Source: Trebouxia sp. TZW2008 (lineage: Eukaryota > Chlorophyta > Trebouxiophyceae > Trebouxiales > Trebouxiaceae). Taken from it: DNA of 64,000 nt. Each line of letters begins with the position of its first letter. The first letter of the stretch is position 1. A program made the position numbers and the translations under genes. This document shows, in pieces, positions 1-12,200 of this stretch. The notes beneath the pieces were generated by a model, which was not told the DNA's origin, did no database searches, and saw only the letters and a list, made by a program, of their open reading frames with translations. The stretch covers positions 122,939 through 186,938 of the forward strand of contig BDIU01000190.1 of NCBI GenBank assembly GCA_002118135.1, in the 5' to 3' direction.

Positions 1-529
1 CTGACTGCTGGCTGGCACTTCACATTAGATGCAGCATTCTTCAGATTCCAATGTGACGCATTGCACATTTCCTCTGATACATTGAGCACGTAGTCTGATT
101 GAGGCTACTGTCAGTAAATGTTACAGACTGCTACTGAGCTGCAGCAACACACGCAAATACAGGGCAAATTGCAATCTTTACATGAAGGCTGCAGCAACGT
201 CTGGATTCAGTGGCACAATTCAACGGTCCAGATGTGCACACACAGGAGATACTGTGGTGGCAAAAAACAATTGTCTGAAAGTATAGCGAATCTTTGACGT
301 CAGCCATCTTGAAGCTGAAGTTGACAACATGTCATGCGCATGTGAAAAGGTCAAAATCACTGCTTTTTGCCTGCCGCTAATGTACAACATGCTATGAACC
401 TACCCCAGAACAAGCACAGCTGTCTTGATTGTCAATAGAGCCCAACAACAACTTCATCACAGAAGCCAGACCAGTAGACATGTAGATGTACACATTGATA
501 GCCACAAGAAACAAGTTCAATCACAAAGT
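1..529. other. No gene seen; 3' flank of the BSD gene
   Basis: I see no supportable coding exon here. The stretch lies beyond the stop codon of the minus-strand BSD gene and probably holds its 3' untranslated region and then intergenic DNA. Confidence 0.5.
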
Positions 530-1669
530 CTATTTCTGTCCATTGCTAGCCTCCTCTTTCTGCATCTCCTTCATATACTCATCTAAATCCAGTTCTTCAC
601 CACTGCCCTCACCAACACTCTCAGCATCTGTAGCACTCTTATCATCGGCCCCTTGCTCAAGCTCATTGATATACTTGTCAAAGTCATGATCATCATTCCC
701 CTCCTCTTCCTCATCATCTGAAGCGCTGTGCTCTCCATTGTGCCCATTGCCTGGCGTTTTACCATCCTTGAGATACTCGTCCAAGTCCTGATCAAGCGCC
801 AAAGCATCCCGAGATGTCACTGATGCATCTGTGCCTTGCTGTGCCGAAAGGGAGGAGGTTGCGGTTGCAGCGTCCTTGTCGTGCAAGCCTCGGGATGCTA
901 TCTCTGAGAGGTCATCTACATACTTTGGACTGGCTTGAGGGTTTGACTTGGGAGACTGAACAGCAGGCATTCCTGCCGCTGACCTAAGGCGAGCTGTGGT
1001 CTCTTCGCTGAGATGCCTTGCAGCTGTGGAGAGCTGCTGCACTCTGCTTGACAGGTCAAAACCACTGAGAGGGTTAGAGGAGGCTGGTGACTTTGCTGAA
1101 GCTTCAGGGACAAAGTTGGGGTCAAAAGCAGCGTCTGGCAGCTGCTTTTTGGTCAGGCTGAAGTAGATTTTCCAAAACTGCTTGTCTGTCATGCGCTTTG
1201 GACATAGCACAAAGCGCAGCTCATTGATCTCTTTGACTGACTGCACCACAAGCATAGCATGCTGTTCCTGCCATGGTAGCAGGTAGTGCATCTCACGGTC
1301 TGAGCTGGCTGATTCTGATTTGTCCAGTTCTTCCAGAGGGTAATCTCTGAAAGTGCTGTATGTGAGGGATCTGACAAAGTCCTTGAACTCTGGAGTGATG
1401 CCGTACTGGTGCAGCTCTGACAAGGAAGGCCCTTTGCCTTGCTCTTGTTGCTGATGATGCGTGGCAGCAAGCTTGTCAAGGTGCTCTGATAGGTGCAAGT
1501 CTTTGAGCTTTTGCTGAGCTTGTTCTGCTGTAGCCTTGCCAAATGTGCTGGCTTGTTCAGCAAAGACCTTGGTCTGATCGCCGAGCTGCTCTGCCAGCTT
1601 GCTAGCTGAAGAAGCTGCTAGCTTTGCCTGAGCTTGCGCAGCCTCTGTATAGCGCTTGAAGAAGTCCAT
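530..1669 (-). CDS. BSD-domain protein (379 aa, single exon)
   Basis: I start it at the ATG at 1669 (MDFFKRYTEAAQAQ) rather than at an in-frame ATG 19 codons upstream, because the alanine-rich amphipathic helix begins there. Residues about 20-85 are a predicted coiled, Ala/Gln/Glu-rich segment. Residues about 95-185 form a BSD domain: the core FVRSLTYSTFRDYPLEE leads into a second helix with the typical aromatic pair in DKQFWKIYFSLTKKQ. The C-terminal 170 residues are low-complexity and acidic (runs of Asp/Glu near residue 320) and look disordered. BSD domains occur in TFIIH p62, in synapse-associated-protein-like proteins and in plant BSD proteins. This architecture (N-terminal helix, BSD, acidic tail) fits the SYAP1-like or plant cytosolic group better than p62, but the exact function is not established. 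It is the only long intronless gene in the window and is divergent from CSTF2. Confidence 0.8.
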   Translation of the reverse strand: MDFFKRYTEAAQAQAKLAASSASKLAEQLGDQTKVFAEQASTFGKATAEQAQQKLKDLHLSEHLDKLAATHHQQQEQGKGPSLSELHQYGITPEFKDFVRSLTYSTFRDYPLEELDKSESASSDREMHYLLPWQEQHAMLVVQSVKEINELRFVLCPKRMTDKQFWKIYFSLTKKQLPDAAFDPNFVPEASAKSPASSNPLSGFDLSSRVQQLSTAARHLSEETTARLRSAAGMPAVQSPKSNPQASPKYVDDLSEIASRGLHDKDAATATSSLSAQQGTDASVTSRDALALDQDLDEYLKDGKTPGNGHNGEHSASDDEEEEGNDDHDFDKYINELEQGADDKSATDAESVGEGSGEELDLDEYMKEMQKEEASNGQK

Positions 1670-2229
1670 GCTTAGTGATCTGTAGACCAAGTAAATCTGG
1701 TCACTCAGCCAAACAACAGCCCGCAAGACAGAACTTGCATGCTCCAGCGTCGCATCTTGCCGCGAGCATAACTTTGCACGCTATGCAATGCATTTGCGCC
1801 TGGCTTACCGGCGCACAAGCAGGGCAGGGCAGGCCTTTGTTCGGTGCTCTACTTCATGCCGCAGCAGTTGCAACTTGTCAGTCACGGCAGCTGCTTCAAC
1901 GGCCGACAACACACACGGCAATGTAGCTGCAAATAATGCTTCAGAGCCTCAGCGCTTGCTGACTTTGCAAGAATCTGACTACACACGGAACAGTGATAGT
2001 CCCGTCTTCCTCGTTGCATTTCTGATATGGCCACTGAACGCTTTGAAGTGCAGTTTGCTGACTGCTGATTGATTGCAGACATGTATACTGAACAGCGCCA
2101 CTGACGCGCCAGGGATCTTGCAACAGACGCATGCTCACGGCCAGAGCTCTCGTCTAAGCTTGCTTTGATAAGCTTGCAAGCGTAAGGTCTGGCCAGTTTG
2201 TGATCAGCAAAGTCAGGGTGATAGGCGGC
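1670..2229. promoter_or_regulatory. Shared upstream region of divergent BSD and CSTF2 genes
   Basis: The 560 bp between two divergent start codons must hold both 5' untranslated regions and both promoters. I could not identify a convincing TATA box or other named element, so the call rests on gene geometry only. Confidence 0.4.
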
Positions 2230-5200
2230 ATGAGCTCACAGGGCAGCCGGAATCCTGAGCACACTGTGTTTGGTACGTAGTGATGCAGCACCGTCAAAAG
2301 GTCCTCTCAGCTGCAGCCCCAATGCCGAAAGTTTTGTCAGCGTGAAGCAGTCATCCTTGACTTACTGCACATGCATATGCATTTGTGTATTTGCAGTGGG
2401 AAACATACCATATGGCGTCACGGAGGAGATGCTTACAGAGATCTTCTCTGAGGTTGGGCCAGTCAAATACTTCAGGTAGCATTTGCCGTTGAGACAAGTT
2501 GTTAGCCAACCCTTGCTGAATCACCAGCAGCTCTCACTCATCATAAGGCCAGCACAGAATGGTCACGCATATGCAGGCTTGTGACAGACAGAGAGACAGG
2601 CAGACAGAAAGGTTTTGGCTTTTGTGAATACTATGATAGAGATACAGCACAAAGCGCTATTCGCAACCTGGGTGGGCATGAAGTCAATGGCAGACATCTG
2701 CGAGTAGACTGCACAGACGCAAGCTCGGGCAAGGCAGACAGAAGTGAGTTATGCATTGCATGCTGAAACAGCTTTCTGCATTGTGGCATCTTGGCGGTTC
2801 AGCTTGCAAATGCACAGCCTATTGACTCTGTCCTGATGCTGTGATGCAGAACCAAATGAGAAAGCACAGAATCCCAAGTCGCAGGTAAAAGCCTCTAGCC
2901 TGCAACTTTGACATGGCATGCATGATGTCTGCTGCAGCAAGCACGTATCATGCACATTGCTCTTACTTTGTTTAATCACAAGCGACCCTGGCCCCATTCA
3001 TCTTGGGATGCTGCTCGTTGTGCTCACTTCTCATTGTGCTTCTCAGGCCCAGTGAGCAGCTCAGTCCTTATCTTTTGCCAGGGTCATTCTAGGTTGCTTT
3101 CGTGTAGTGAGCAGATGAGCAGAGCTGTCCTCTCCTGTTTTCCAGCTGTCAAGCAGGGGGGTCATCAGCAGCGTCACTGACAGCTTTGCGTGTGTGCAGG
3201 GAAATGTCGTCACAGCAACTGAAGCTGCCTATGCTGCGCAAGGCATGGCTGCAGCTGTTGGCAGCACCAATTTGGGCCCAGGGCAGGATCAAATCACAGA
3301 TGCCCTATCCAAAATGCCCCGTGCAGCGCTGTATGACATCATGGCTCAGATGAAAGGCCTCATTCAGCAGAACCAGCAGCAAGCTAGGCAGATTCTGGTG
3401 ACTAATCCTTCACTCACTAGAGCCTTGTTCCAAGCTCAGATCCTGTTGGGCATGTTGCCAAACCCCTTGTCGGCAGACGGGGCGCCACCCCAGGGGGGTC
3501 AGCAGGGGGGTCCCCCAGCCCAGCCCCCCTTGCAGCAGCCAGGGCCATTGCCTGCACCAGCCCCTCAGCAGCCCCAGTACCAACAGCCGCATGTGCAGCA
3601 GCATGCACCTGCAATGAGGCCTCAGCATGTGGGTCCCAACCCCAATGTCAACCCCAACAACCCATATCTGCCCCAGGATCTGCAGCCGCAGCCGCAGCAG
3701 AATCTGCCCGGGGCGCCTCAGCCCTTACGGAACCCCCATGGGCAGCCCATGCCAGGTATGCTGTTCATCATTGCTGCAGCTTTTCATTTGATCTAAAACG
3801 TTCAGTGCTTGCTATCACTGTACTGCATTCCATGCATCTTCTCCTATTGCAGCTCTTAATGCATTCAGTAACTACACTCAACCAGCTCATAGCTGCCAAC
3901 GCCTTCACAACAGCGACGTCTGAGGAATAGACTCATACAGCAACTCTTGGTCACTGTAGAGACATCAATATCATTGCCATTGTCAAGTACAAACGCACGT
4001 GGCATGCTCCAGGGCGGGGTCCAGGGGGGCGTCAGGGGCCACCCATGCAGTCAGGGCCCCCAGCACAACAGTATGGACAGCCGCTGCAGCAAGGAGCGCC
4101 TGCACCACAGGTATACTGTATTCTCTCTTTACATCGACCTCGCTGATTACCAGTATTACCAGGATTACCAAGAAAGTTGTCTTCTCACCAAATTGTCCTT
4201 ACTCAAGAGATACCTCTGCCCTGAGAATGCATCAATTTGTTCCCAGTTGCCTTATCCTTCGTTCAAAATGTCCTTGTATTGGATGTCTTTACAACGCAAA
4301 ATGACTGTAAATGCACCCTGCTGTCTGGCGCTTCTGTGTCATGCTCCTGCATATGCCTCATTGTCAGTGTATGAGCATAAGCCCTCTTGTGAATGTACCC
4401 GAAAACTGCTTTCTGGAGTTGTGAGTGTCCTGGACTGCTCAAGGTGGCTTGCATGCCGATGTTTGCCCAATGCAACATTGTGCGGCCAACCCCTGGAACA
4501 GGCGTTGACCCAAACTGGTGTTTCAAACAGAGCATGCATTTTACTAAGTGAAGCCTACAGAGGAGCAGAAATCCATCCAGTAAGGAAGTCAGTGACTGGG
4601 TGCGTGCACAGGGTGGTCAGCCTATGGGTGCAGCTCCAGGCCCTAACATCCGCCACCCACAAGACCCTAGACAGGATCCCAGGCAGGACCCCAGGCAGGA
4701 CCCCAGGCAGGATCCTAGGGTCATGGGGAGTCAGGGTGGGGACCCCAGGCAGCAAGGCCAGCCTCGCCCTCTGCAGCCAACTGCCCCTCAACAACAGCCA
4801 CAGCCTCAGGCGCACCCCCAGTCGGCCCCTCAGCAACAGCCCCAGCCAGCCCCTCAGCAGAACGCAGGAGCTAATTTGCCACTAGAGCAACAGAAAGGTG
4901 ATGAACATTCCTAGCATACGTGTACAGCATACACATAGCAACTTCTCGGCCTCAATACTTGTATGCATGATCAAGTCATCCAGCGCTGAACATAACCATG
5001 AACATTGCCTTATGTCACAGTTACAGGTGACAGATCTGTATGATGGCAAGGAGACGGTCTTGCCTGTATTCAGCAGACCTGCTTTCAGTGCTTGTTGCGC
5101 ATGGAACAGCATTTGAGGAGAGTACTTGTATTGGCTGTGTGTCACACAGCATGTTCAATCGTGCATCTCAAGAAGAACATGCTTCCTGGTGCTCTGCAAT

Positions 5201-5715
5201 GCAACACATCATGACAGGACTGTGGTTGCCATGCAGTTCTGCTACAACAGATCATGCAGCTTTCCCCAGCACAAATCGAGGGCTTGCCGCCAGAGCAGAA
5301 GGCACAAGTGCTTGCACTGCAGCAGCAAATGGTACGTTGTGGCTGCTTGTTTACATCATTCAGCATATGTCACCTGCTTTGCAGATTGACTGGCATGTTG
5401 GCATTTTGAGCTGCTTCGACTGTGGCTGGACTACACAAATTCCACGGGAGTCACTGTGTAAATGCTATCAGCATTTCTTGTGCTGTTTGGGCATGTTCTG
5501 CCTACAAAGCTCCAGCAGCACAGCTCAGTCACAGCTTCGTTCAAATTCACCCTGTGTGAATGCTTGCAAGATCATGGGATATGCCCGCTGCTATGCCTGC
5601 GCCAAGCCTTCAATGCAGCTTGCAGTCATGTTGAGTGTTAAACTGTCTTCCATTTCTTGATGTTGACAGTTTGTCATGTTTGCTGCAGCGTGCTCAACCA
5701 AACATGCTTGGATGA
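2230..5715 (+). CDS. CSTF2: Cleavage stimulation factor subunit 2 (CstF-64), 9 exons, 461 aa
   Basis: This is the RNA-binding subunit of the cleavage stimulation factor, which binds GU-rich RNA downstream of poly(A) sites in the nucleus. Exons: 2230-2272, 2397-2475, 2577-2743, 2850-2884, 3200-3755, 4013-4110, 4612-4897, 5237-5331, 5689-5715. All phases agree. Residues about 13-90 are an RRM, with RNP2-type [10 protein letters not shown] at the start and RNP1-type KGFGFCEY further on. Residues about 109-195 are the CSTF2 hinge that binds CstF-77 and symplekin (conserved stretch [20 protein letters not shown]). The middle is Pro/Gln/Gly-rich with QDPR repeats (4671-4720). The last two coding exons give the three-helix C-terminal domain, with [17 protein letters not shown] and a final short exon ending in NMLG. 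The length is slightly below the animal protein. TGTAA at 5834 may be the poly(A) signal. Confidence 0.93.
4671..4722 (+). repeat. 12-bp in-frame repeat coding QDPR in CSTF2
   Basis: Five consecutive QDPR units are encoded by a 12-bp tandem repeat (consensus caggaccccagg) within exon 7, in the disordered Pro/Gln region of CstF-64. Confidence 0.8.
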
Positions 5716-6291
5716 CAGCCGACACTCAACAGACAAGCCATGTTCGTTGTATTGATGGCACAGCAACCTTTCATAATCTTGTTTGCTGAACTGTCAACGT
5801 GTTGGAGCCAGAAGCCAAGGGTATTAGTATAACTGTAATGATGTAGCGAAATGAGATGTTTGTGCGGCGCAATGCTGTCTATTTGAAATGGTTTTGCGCT
5901 TACGCATGCACTGCAGAAGTACTTCCTGAGCCGCACGTGCAAAGGTCAGGTCCGTATTTGCTGTGGTGAGGTGTGCCACCCATCTTGGTGATATTTTGAT
6001 CCTTAGCGATGTAGTATGTCAAAAGAGCTCGAATGCACAACATTGAAAGATTGTCACAACAAGTGTCCAACGGGGCTGATGCCGCTGATGTGCAATGACT
6101 TTTGCAAGATAACTGGCGAGAACAGGCTGACTCACGTTTACCTCAACACAAAGTCTGTCGTGATTCACAATGGTCACTTCAGGTTTGTCGTTTTAAGCAG
6201 AAAAAAGAAGATCTCAGTCAAGTTCGTAGTACTGTGGATCATTGTACTAGTACAAAGCAAACAGCAAACGCCCAGCCTCCAAATGCTACAG
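5716..6291. other. Convergent 3' interval, no gene seen
   Basis: CSTF2 (+) and the giant repeat gene (-) converge here, so their 3' ends must lie in these 576 bp. Short open frames are present but have no recognisable features. Confidence 0.5.
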
Positions 6292-9200
6292 TCAGAATAG
6301 CATCTTGCCCGGCTGAAGCTGTTGCTGTATGGTGTTCTTGATTCGAGCCTGCTCCTGACTTGTGGCAGCCTTTGTCTGCTGCAGATTGGACCGCACCACC
6401 TCACGCTGCTGCTGTACAGACAGTGACTGCGGCGACTTGCCAGACTTGTCAGGAGACTTACTGACCCTACCAGGACTGCTACTACTCTTAGCAGCAGCAA
6501 TTGCTGGCAGCTTGCTGCTACGTGCAGTGTTTGTTCTAGACGTGCTACTGCTGGTGTAGCTGCTAGCACTGCTGCCAGAGTCTGAAGCAGCTCTTGACAC
6601 AACACGGTTCGACTTGCTGACAGTACCAGCAACCACTGTTTTCTTGCCAGCAGGCGTTGCAGCAGCTGCAGATTTGCCCCTGCTGTTGGCATCTGCCTTC
6701 TGGCGTGTGGCTGGCAACTTGGGCAGCTTTGTAGGCTCACTTTGCCTAGGACTGCTACGGCTAGTGTAGCTGTCAGACCTGAAGGCAGCAAGCACACATT
6801 CAGGCTGTGAACGTGCAGCAGACTATTTGTGATCAGGTCTGCCTGAACACCCAAGCAGTCCCTTTCCAGACAAAGGGTACACCCTGATGTGCTCAAAGTC
6901 CTGAAGCGTGTATCATAACAACTTGACAGCCTTGATGACACAAACAGCTTTGATAGGGTCTGTAGTGTTGAAACGTAGAAAGTAAGACTTTACCCTGATG
7001 GCTAAGGTGCCAATGAACAGCAAACAAAAGCAGACAATAGCAATTACGCTGATAACAGCTCATCCCACCTGCTATAGCTGCTGTCACTGCCGCTGCTGCT
7101 GCTGTAGCTGCTGTCACTGCCAGAATCTGAACTGTACGAGCTAGCAGTATCTGGCCGCTGCTGAGCACTCTTCTTCACCACCACAGTAGACTTCACCACA
7201 GTCTCTTTCTTCACCACACTCTTGACAGCAACAGGAGGCAACCCCTTGCCCTTAGGATGTGCTGTGGCAATGGCTGGCAGTTTTGCACTGACTGGGCGAC
7301 TGTCAGTTGCAGTGGTGTAGCTGCTAGCACTTGTGGTTCGGCTGTCTGAGCCGCTGCCTGAGCGGGTATAAGTGCTGCGGGACCCTGAGAAACTGCTTCC
7401 GCCTGCAGTGAGGATAATATTGGTGGATACATGTACAAACAGACAACCAAGCATCCATGCACAAGTAAACATATCAGTTCCATGAATAAGCTGCTGCTGC
7501 AATGTGATGGTGGTGCAGCAGAGCTCACTGCTGCTCATCAGAAACTTATGCAGACTTCAGCAAGCTGCAGAGACACAAACAGCAGCGTGCAGATGAGCAT
7601 CAATTGACAAGCATTGATACAAAGTGACCGCATTGCAATGCCAGGCATTGTGTGATTATACTTCCTGAAAGTTTGGACTCAGATGTGCAGAACAAATCAA
7701 AGCATGCGCTGCAGAGGGCCATATTAAATGGAGCTGAGTGTCACCTGTGTAAGAGCTCCTGCTGCCGTCATCAGACACTGACCTAGACTGACTGCCACTA
7801 CCTGCAATGAACAAACAAACAAACATTCAGTCACTCACGCATTTGTTGCTCCTACATGACTTGCTATCTCAAACATGCAGCGGTCATGGTCAAGCACAGG
7901 GAGACTGAATCCACAGGACATGAAATGCAAGGATGAACATGACAGTCGTTGATGTCAGGGATAGTCAAGCAATGATCCCCCTTTTTGATGCAAATTGTCG
8001 ATGCAATCGCGCGGAACTCCTTGAGCTCTGTGATGAGCAGCAGATGCTAAAGCAACCATGCAGTACGTGTAAATCTGCAGTCAAAGGGATGCTGACTGAC
8101 CCATGAGCCGTGTGGTCAGCAACAGATGCTACAGCAGCCATGCAACAAACACCGGACTGCAGTGAAGCAGGTGCCTACATTTATGAGCAGGGTCATCAGT
8201 AGCAGATGCTCAAGCAAACATACATCAAGGTATTGTAGCAGATGCTCACTTGACCCAGTTGCTGTGGTATAGCTGCTCCCAGTGTAGCTGCTGCCTGTGT
8301 AACTGCTACCAGTATAACTGCTGCTAGTACCGCTGCCACTTCTGCTTCGGCTGCCACTAGCAGTGCTGTAGCTGCCGCTAGTGAAGCTAGACCCAGAGGC
8401 CGATGATGATGCACTGGTGACTGTACGCTTAGTCACGACGGCAGTCTTGACAGAAGCTGCCCGGGAAGCTGCCTGAGAAGCTGTGGCGGGCTCCTCAACC
8501 ACTGTAGGGAGGGTGGTTGGGGGGTCAATGGGGGTCATGCGTCCTGACCGGGACATTTGCCTCAGACTGGTCGTGACTGTTGGTGGTATATCACCAAGCC
8601 TTGGCGTGGGCTGCACAGAGCGCTCTGCATACCTACAGCCAACATGATAGCACTTATTGGCATGGAGCCAAACAACTAGATCTGCTGAGGACATTGACAC
8701 TGGTGATGGCAATGACTGTTGGGGGCACGTCATTCAGCCATGGGCTGTACAGACCGCTCTGCATACCTGCAGCCAACAACACAAAACCGCTTAGAGCTAA
8801 ACAAAATATGACAGAACAGCTGTAAGCTTTGACTCATGTGGGATTGTTTGCGAATATTAGGACCATGTCACCCAGCCTTTGGCGCAGGCTGCACAGAGTG
8901 TTGTGCATAACCTGTATTTACATCACAGTTTAGCGTCAAATTCCGCAGAACACAGGTAGTACTGAATAGGCTTGCTAAGCACACACAAGCAAGAACACAG
9001 AGTCTGCATAGGTTTGGCACTTTTGTATACCAGGATGGCGCTTCATTGACCATCAACATTGCTCTGGAGTGCTGTGCATGCTGAGCACATCACCTTGAAT
9101 CAGATTCAACTTTGTGCAAGCAGTAAAGACGATGCCAGGTTTGAAGTTACACTCAAAACACAACAACGACAGTACCTGTCAGGGAACTCTGCTGCGACCC

Positions 9201-12200
9201 GCAGCCCAATCTGCTCATAGTACTCCTTGCTGTTGGGGTCCAGTTCTTCAACCTCAATCAGGTGGTCATGCACCTCATAGGCGTAGTATGTCATCTCTGA
9301 GTCAGTGCCAAACCAGGGGTTCCTGGCAGCCCACTGCAAGGCTTGAGGCTCTGGAGCATCAGCAATCACATTGCCCTGCATAGACGCCACTATCATTTAT
9401 CTCTGCTTGGCACCTGTGCTGCTCCTGACTTGTGTGTGCTGATGAGGAGACGTTTGGCTGACAGAGCCTTACAATCTGTTGCTGAAAGCAACCAAAGAAC
9501 CAAGCTGAGCAGAACATGCATTTGACATGCTACAGTTCAGTGCACAAATCATGTGCAGCAGCACACAGCAACACAGCTAGTTCATGCTCTTTGAGCTAAG
9601 CTGTGGCACGCGCGCTTTGACACTGGATGCAACAACACTGTGCTTGATCAATCACGAACTGTACAAACTGTGCCAATGCCCTGCTCACCTGTGCATCATA
9701 CTGAGACATGGACGACCCTGAGCGCTCCATGAGCCTCTGCGTGGCGGGATCAGAGTAGGCGAGCGCCGACCGCGTCCTGTCAATGGAGGAATAGGGGCGG
9801 CCGTCAGCAAAGGCAAAGGACGCCTGGCTCTGCGACCTTGACAGCTCCTCGTAGGAGCTTTCGCCGCGCATCATGCGGTCCGCATCACCAGGCGCGAGTG
9901 ACGACTGGTTGCGGCCCAGCCTACTGCGCGGAGCGATGCTGACAGCCGCGTTGAGCGGCCCTTCCCGGAAGGTAGGCAAGGCCTCCTGAGACATGTTGTA
10001 GACGCCAATCTCGGTCATGGCGGCGGCACCAGGTGCTGATCTGATGCTGCCGGGAGGGCTGTCCTCGTACAGCACACTCTGCCCCTTGAACTTGAACAGC
10101 GCCTCTGCAGCCACAATGGGCTGTTCCAGGCCTGGGTAGTCCTCAGCCAGGCTTTCCTTGCCTGCTGGCAGCTGCTTCTGGCGCAAGCTGTCAACCTCCT
10201 TGCGAGGCAATGCAGCGTTGGAGCCTGCAGAGCAGAAAGCAAGTCAGGACACAAAGTTGAGATGCAGGTCATGCCGCTGGAGTCAGGTGTGCAACATATC
10301 ACTGATGCAGCAAACGGTGCAGGATGCTACAGGGTGCGCGACCTACATTTGAGCAATGACAGAAGCACTGCATAGGCATACATTTGTCGTAGGCAAACGT
10401 GCTTTGTTCATTCAGGCTTGCAACAGTCATTGTAGCCTCCAACTGTGCGAGGCATGCAATTGAAGAGCACAGAGGAAGTGTTCAGCATGCAATGCACAAT
10501 GAGAACTGCCACAGCATGTAGCATCAGCATTGAGCTTAACAATTTCACCTGTTGCAGGCTTGGCATTGCTGACAGCCCGGGCTTGCTGCTGATCAATTAG
10601 GGCTGCAACATCATCCCTATGGCGGCTGGCTGAGTGCGCCCCGTCTCCCAGCCCCAAGGCGGCAAATGCCCTTGCCTCTTCTTCAGCTTGCCAAGCAGCC
10701 CTTGCCTCTGCTTCAGCTTGCAATGCAGCAGCCCTTCTGTCTTCTTCAGCCTTCAGGGCAGCTGCTCTGGCTTCCTCCTCAGCCTTGAGGGCGGCGACCC
10801 TTGCCTCTTCCTCAGCCCTCAGAGCTGCAGCCCGTGCTTCTTCTTGGGCTTTGATTGCAGCTGCCCATGCTTGCATCTCAGCTGCAGCCTGAGCTTCTGC
10901 CTCAGCTTTCTGAGCGGCTGCCCTTGCCTCTTCTTTAGCCTTGAGCGCTGCTGTCCAGGCTGCCATCTCAGCTGCAGCCCGCTTCTCTTCTGCAGCCCTG
11001 GCAGCAGCTGCCCTAGCCTCTTCTTCAGCCTTGGCAGCTGCCACTCTTTTCTGTTCTTCTGCCAAAGCTGCAGCTCTGGCTTCTTCATCAGCTTTGGCAG
11101 CAGCCACTGCTTGAAGCGCCATGCTGTGTGCGGCATTCCTGGCTTCTTCTTCTGCCTTGGCAGCAGCAGCTACCCTGGCTTGTTCTTCTGCCTGGGCAGC
11201 TGCTGCCTTGGCTTCTGCTTCAGCCTTGGCAGCAGCCACCCTGGCTTCTTCTTCAGCCTTGACAGCTGCCACCCTGGCTTCTTCCTCTGCCTGGGCAGCT
11301 GCCGCCTTGGCTTCCGCTTCAGCCTTGGCAGCAGCCACCTTCGCTTCTTCTTCAGCCTTGGCAGCTGCCAACCTGTCTGCTTCTTGAGCCTTGGCAGCAG
11401 CCACCCTGGCTTCTTCTTCAGCTTTGGCAATGGCCAGGGCTTGCTCTACCACTCTGTGAGCTGCAGCTGTTGCCTCCTGATTGGCTCTTGCAGCAGCCGC
11501 CTCTGCTTCTTCTTCAGCTAGACGGGCAAGCCTTGCCTCCTCTGCAGCTTGCCTAGCCGCCTGTGAGCAGCACAGCCATCATTTGCACACGTTCTTGCCC
11601 AACTCAAGCGATGACAGGATTTGCCAGGTTTTGAAGCAGTCACGTCATACCTGTGGTGCAGGTCATCAGCACTTCTGCAACAGGATGGAGCATGGTCGAT
11701 CACAGAAAGCATGCACAGCTAGACAGGTGATGCTGATACTTCATGGACGACATGAGACCCGCCACGGCTGAGTCACAATGTGCACACTTGTTCATGATAC
11801 ATGGGCAAGCCATTGTACAGAGTTGCGTTGCCTGTGATACAGCTGTGAGACCTTCCTGATACACAGTATTGTCTGGTAATACTGATCATGCTCACAGCAT
11901 GCAGAGAATAGCATCTGTTGTGGCTATCATCACAGCATGTGTGTATGCTGATGCCAGCACCAATATACAGTACTGAGTCTGTTCAACATTACAGCTGACA
12001 AGTATACAGCATGACAAATCATGGTAAAATACCTGAGCCTCAGCTTCAGCCTGACGGGCTGCCCTGGCTTCCTCTTCAGCTTGGCGGGCTGCCTGTGCTT
12101 CTTCTTCAAACCTTTGGGCAGCAGCCACCCTGGTTTCCTCTGCTGCTTTGGCAGCTGCTGCCCTGGCTTCTTCTTCTGCCTTGGCAGCAGCCACTGCTTG

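Noticed and set aside
3947..4885. 312-codon plus-strand open frame inside CSTF2
   Set aside because: It runs through introns in a frame different from the CstF-64 exons and has no recognisable domain.
10634..11521. 295-codon plus-strand open frame rich in Cys, Phe, Ser and Leu
   Set aside because: It is the antisense of the Ala/Glu/Lys hendecad exon; long stop-free antisense frames are expected from that repeat.
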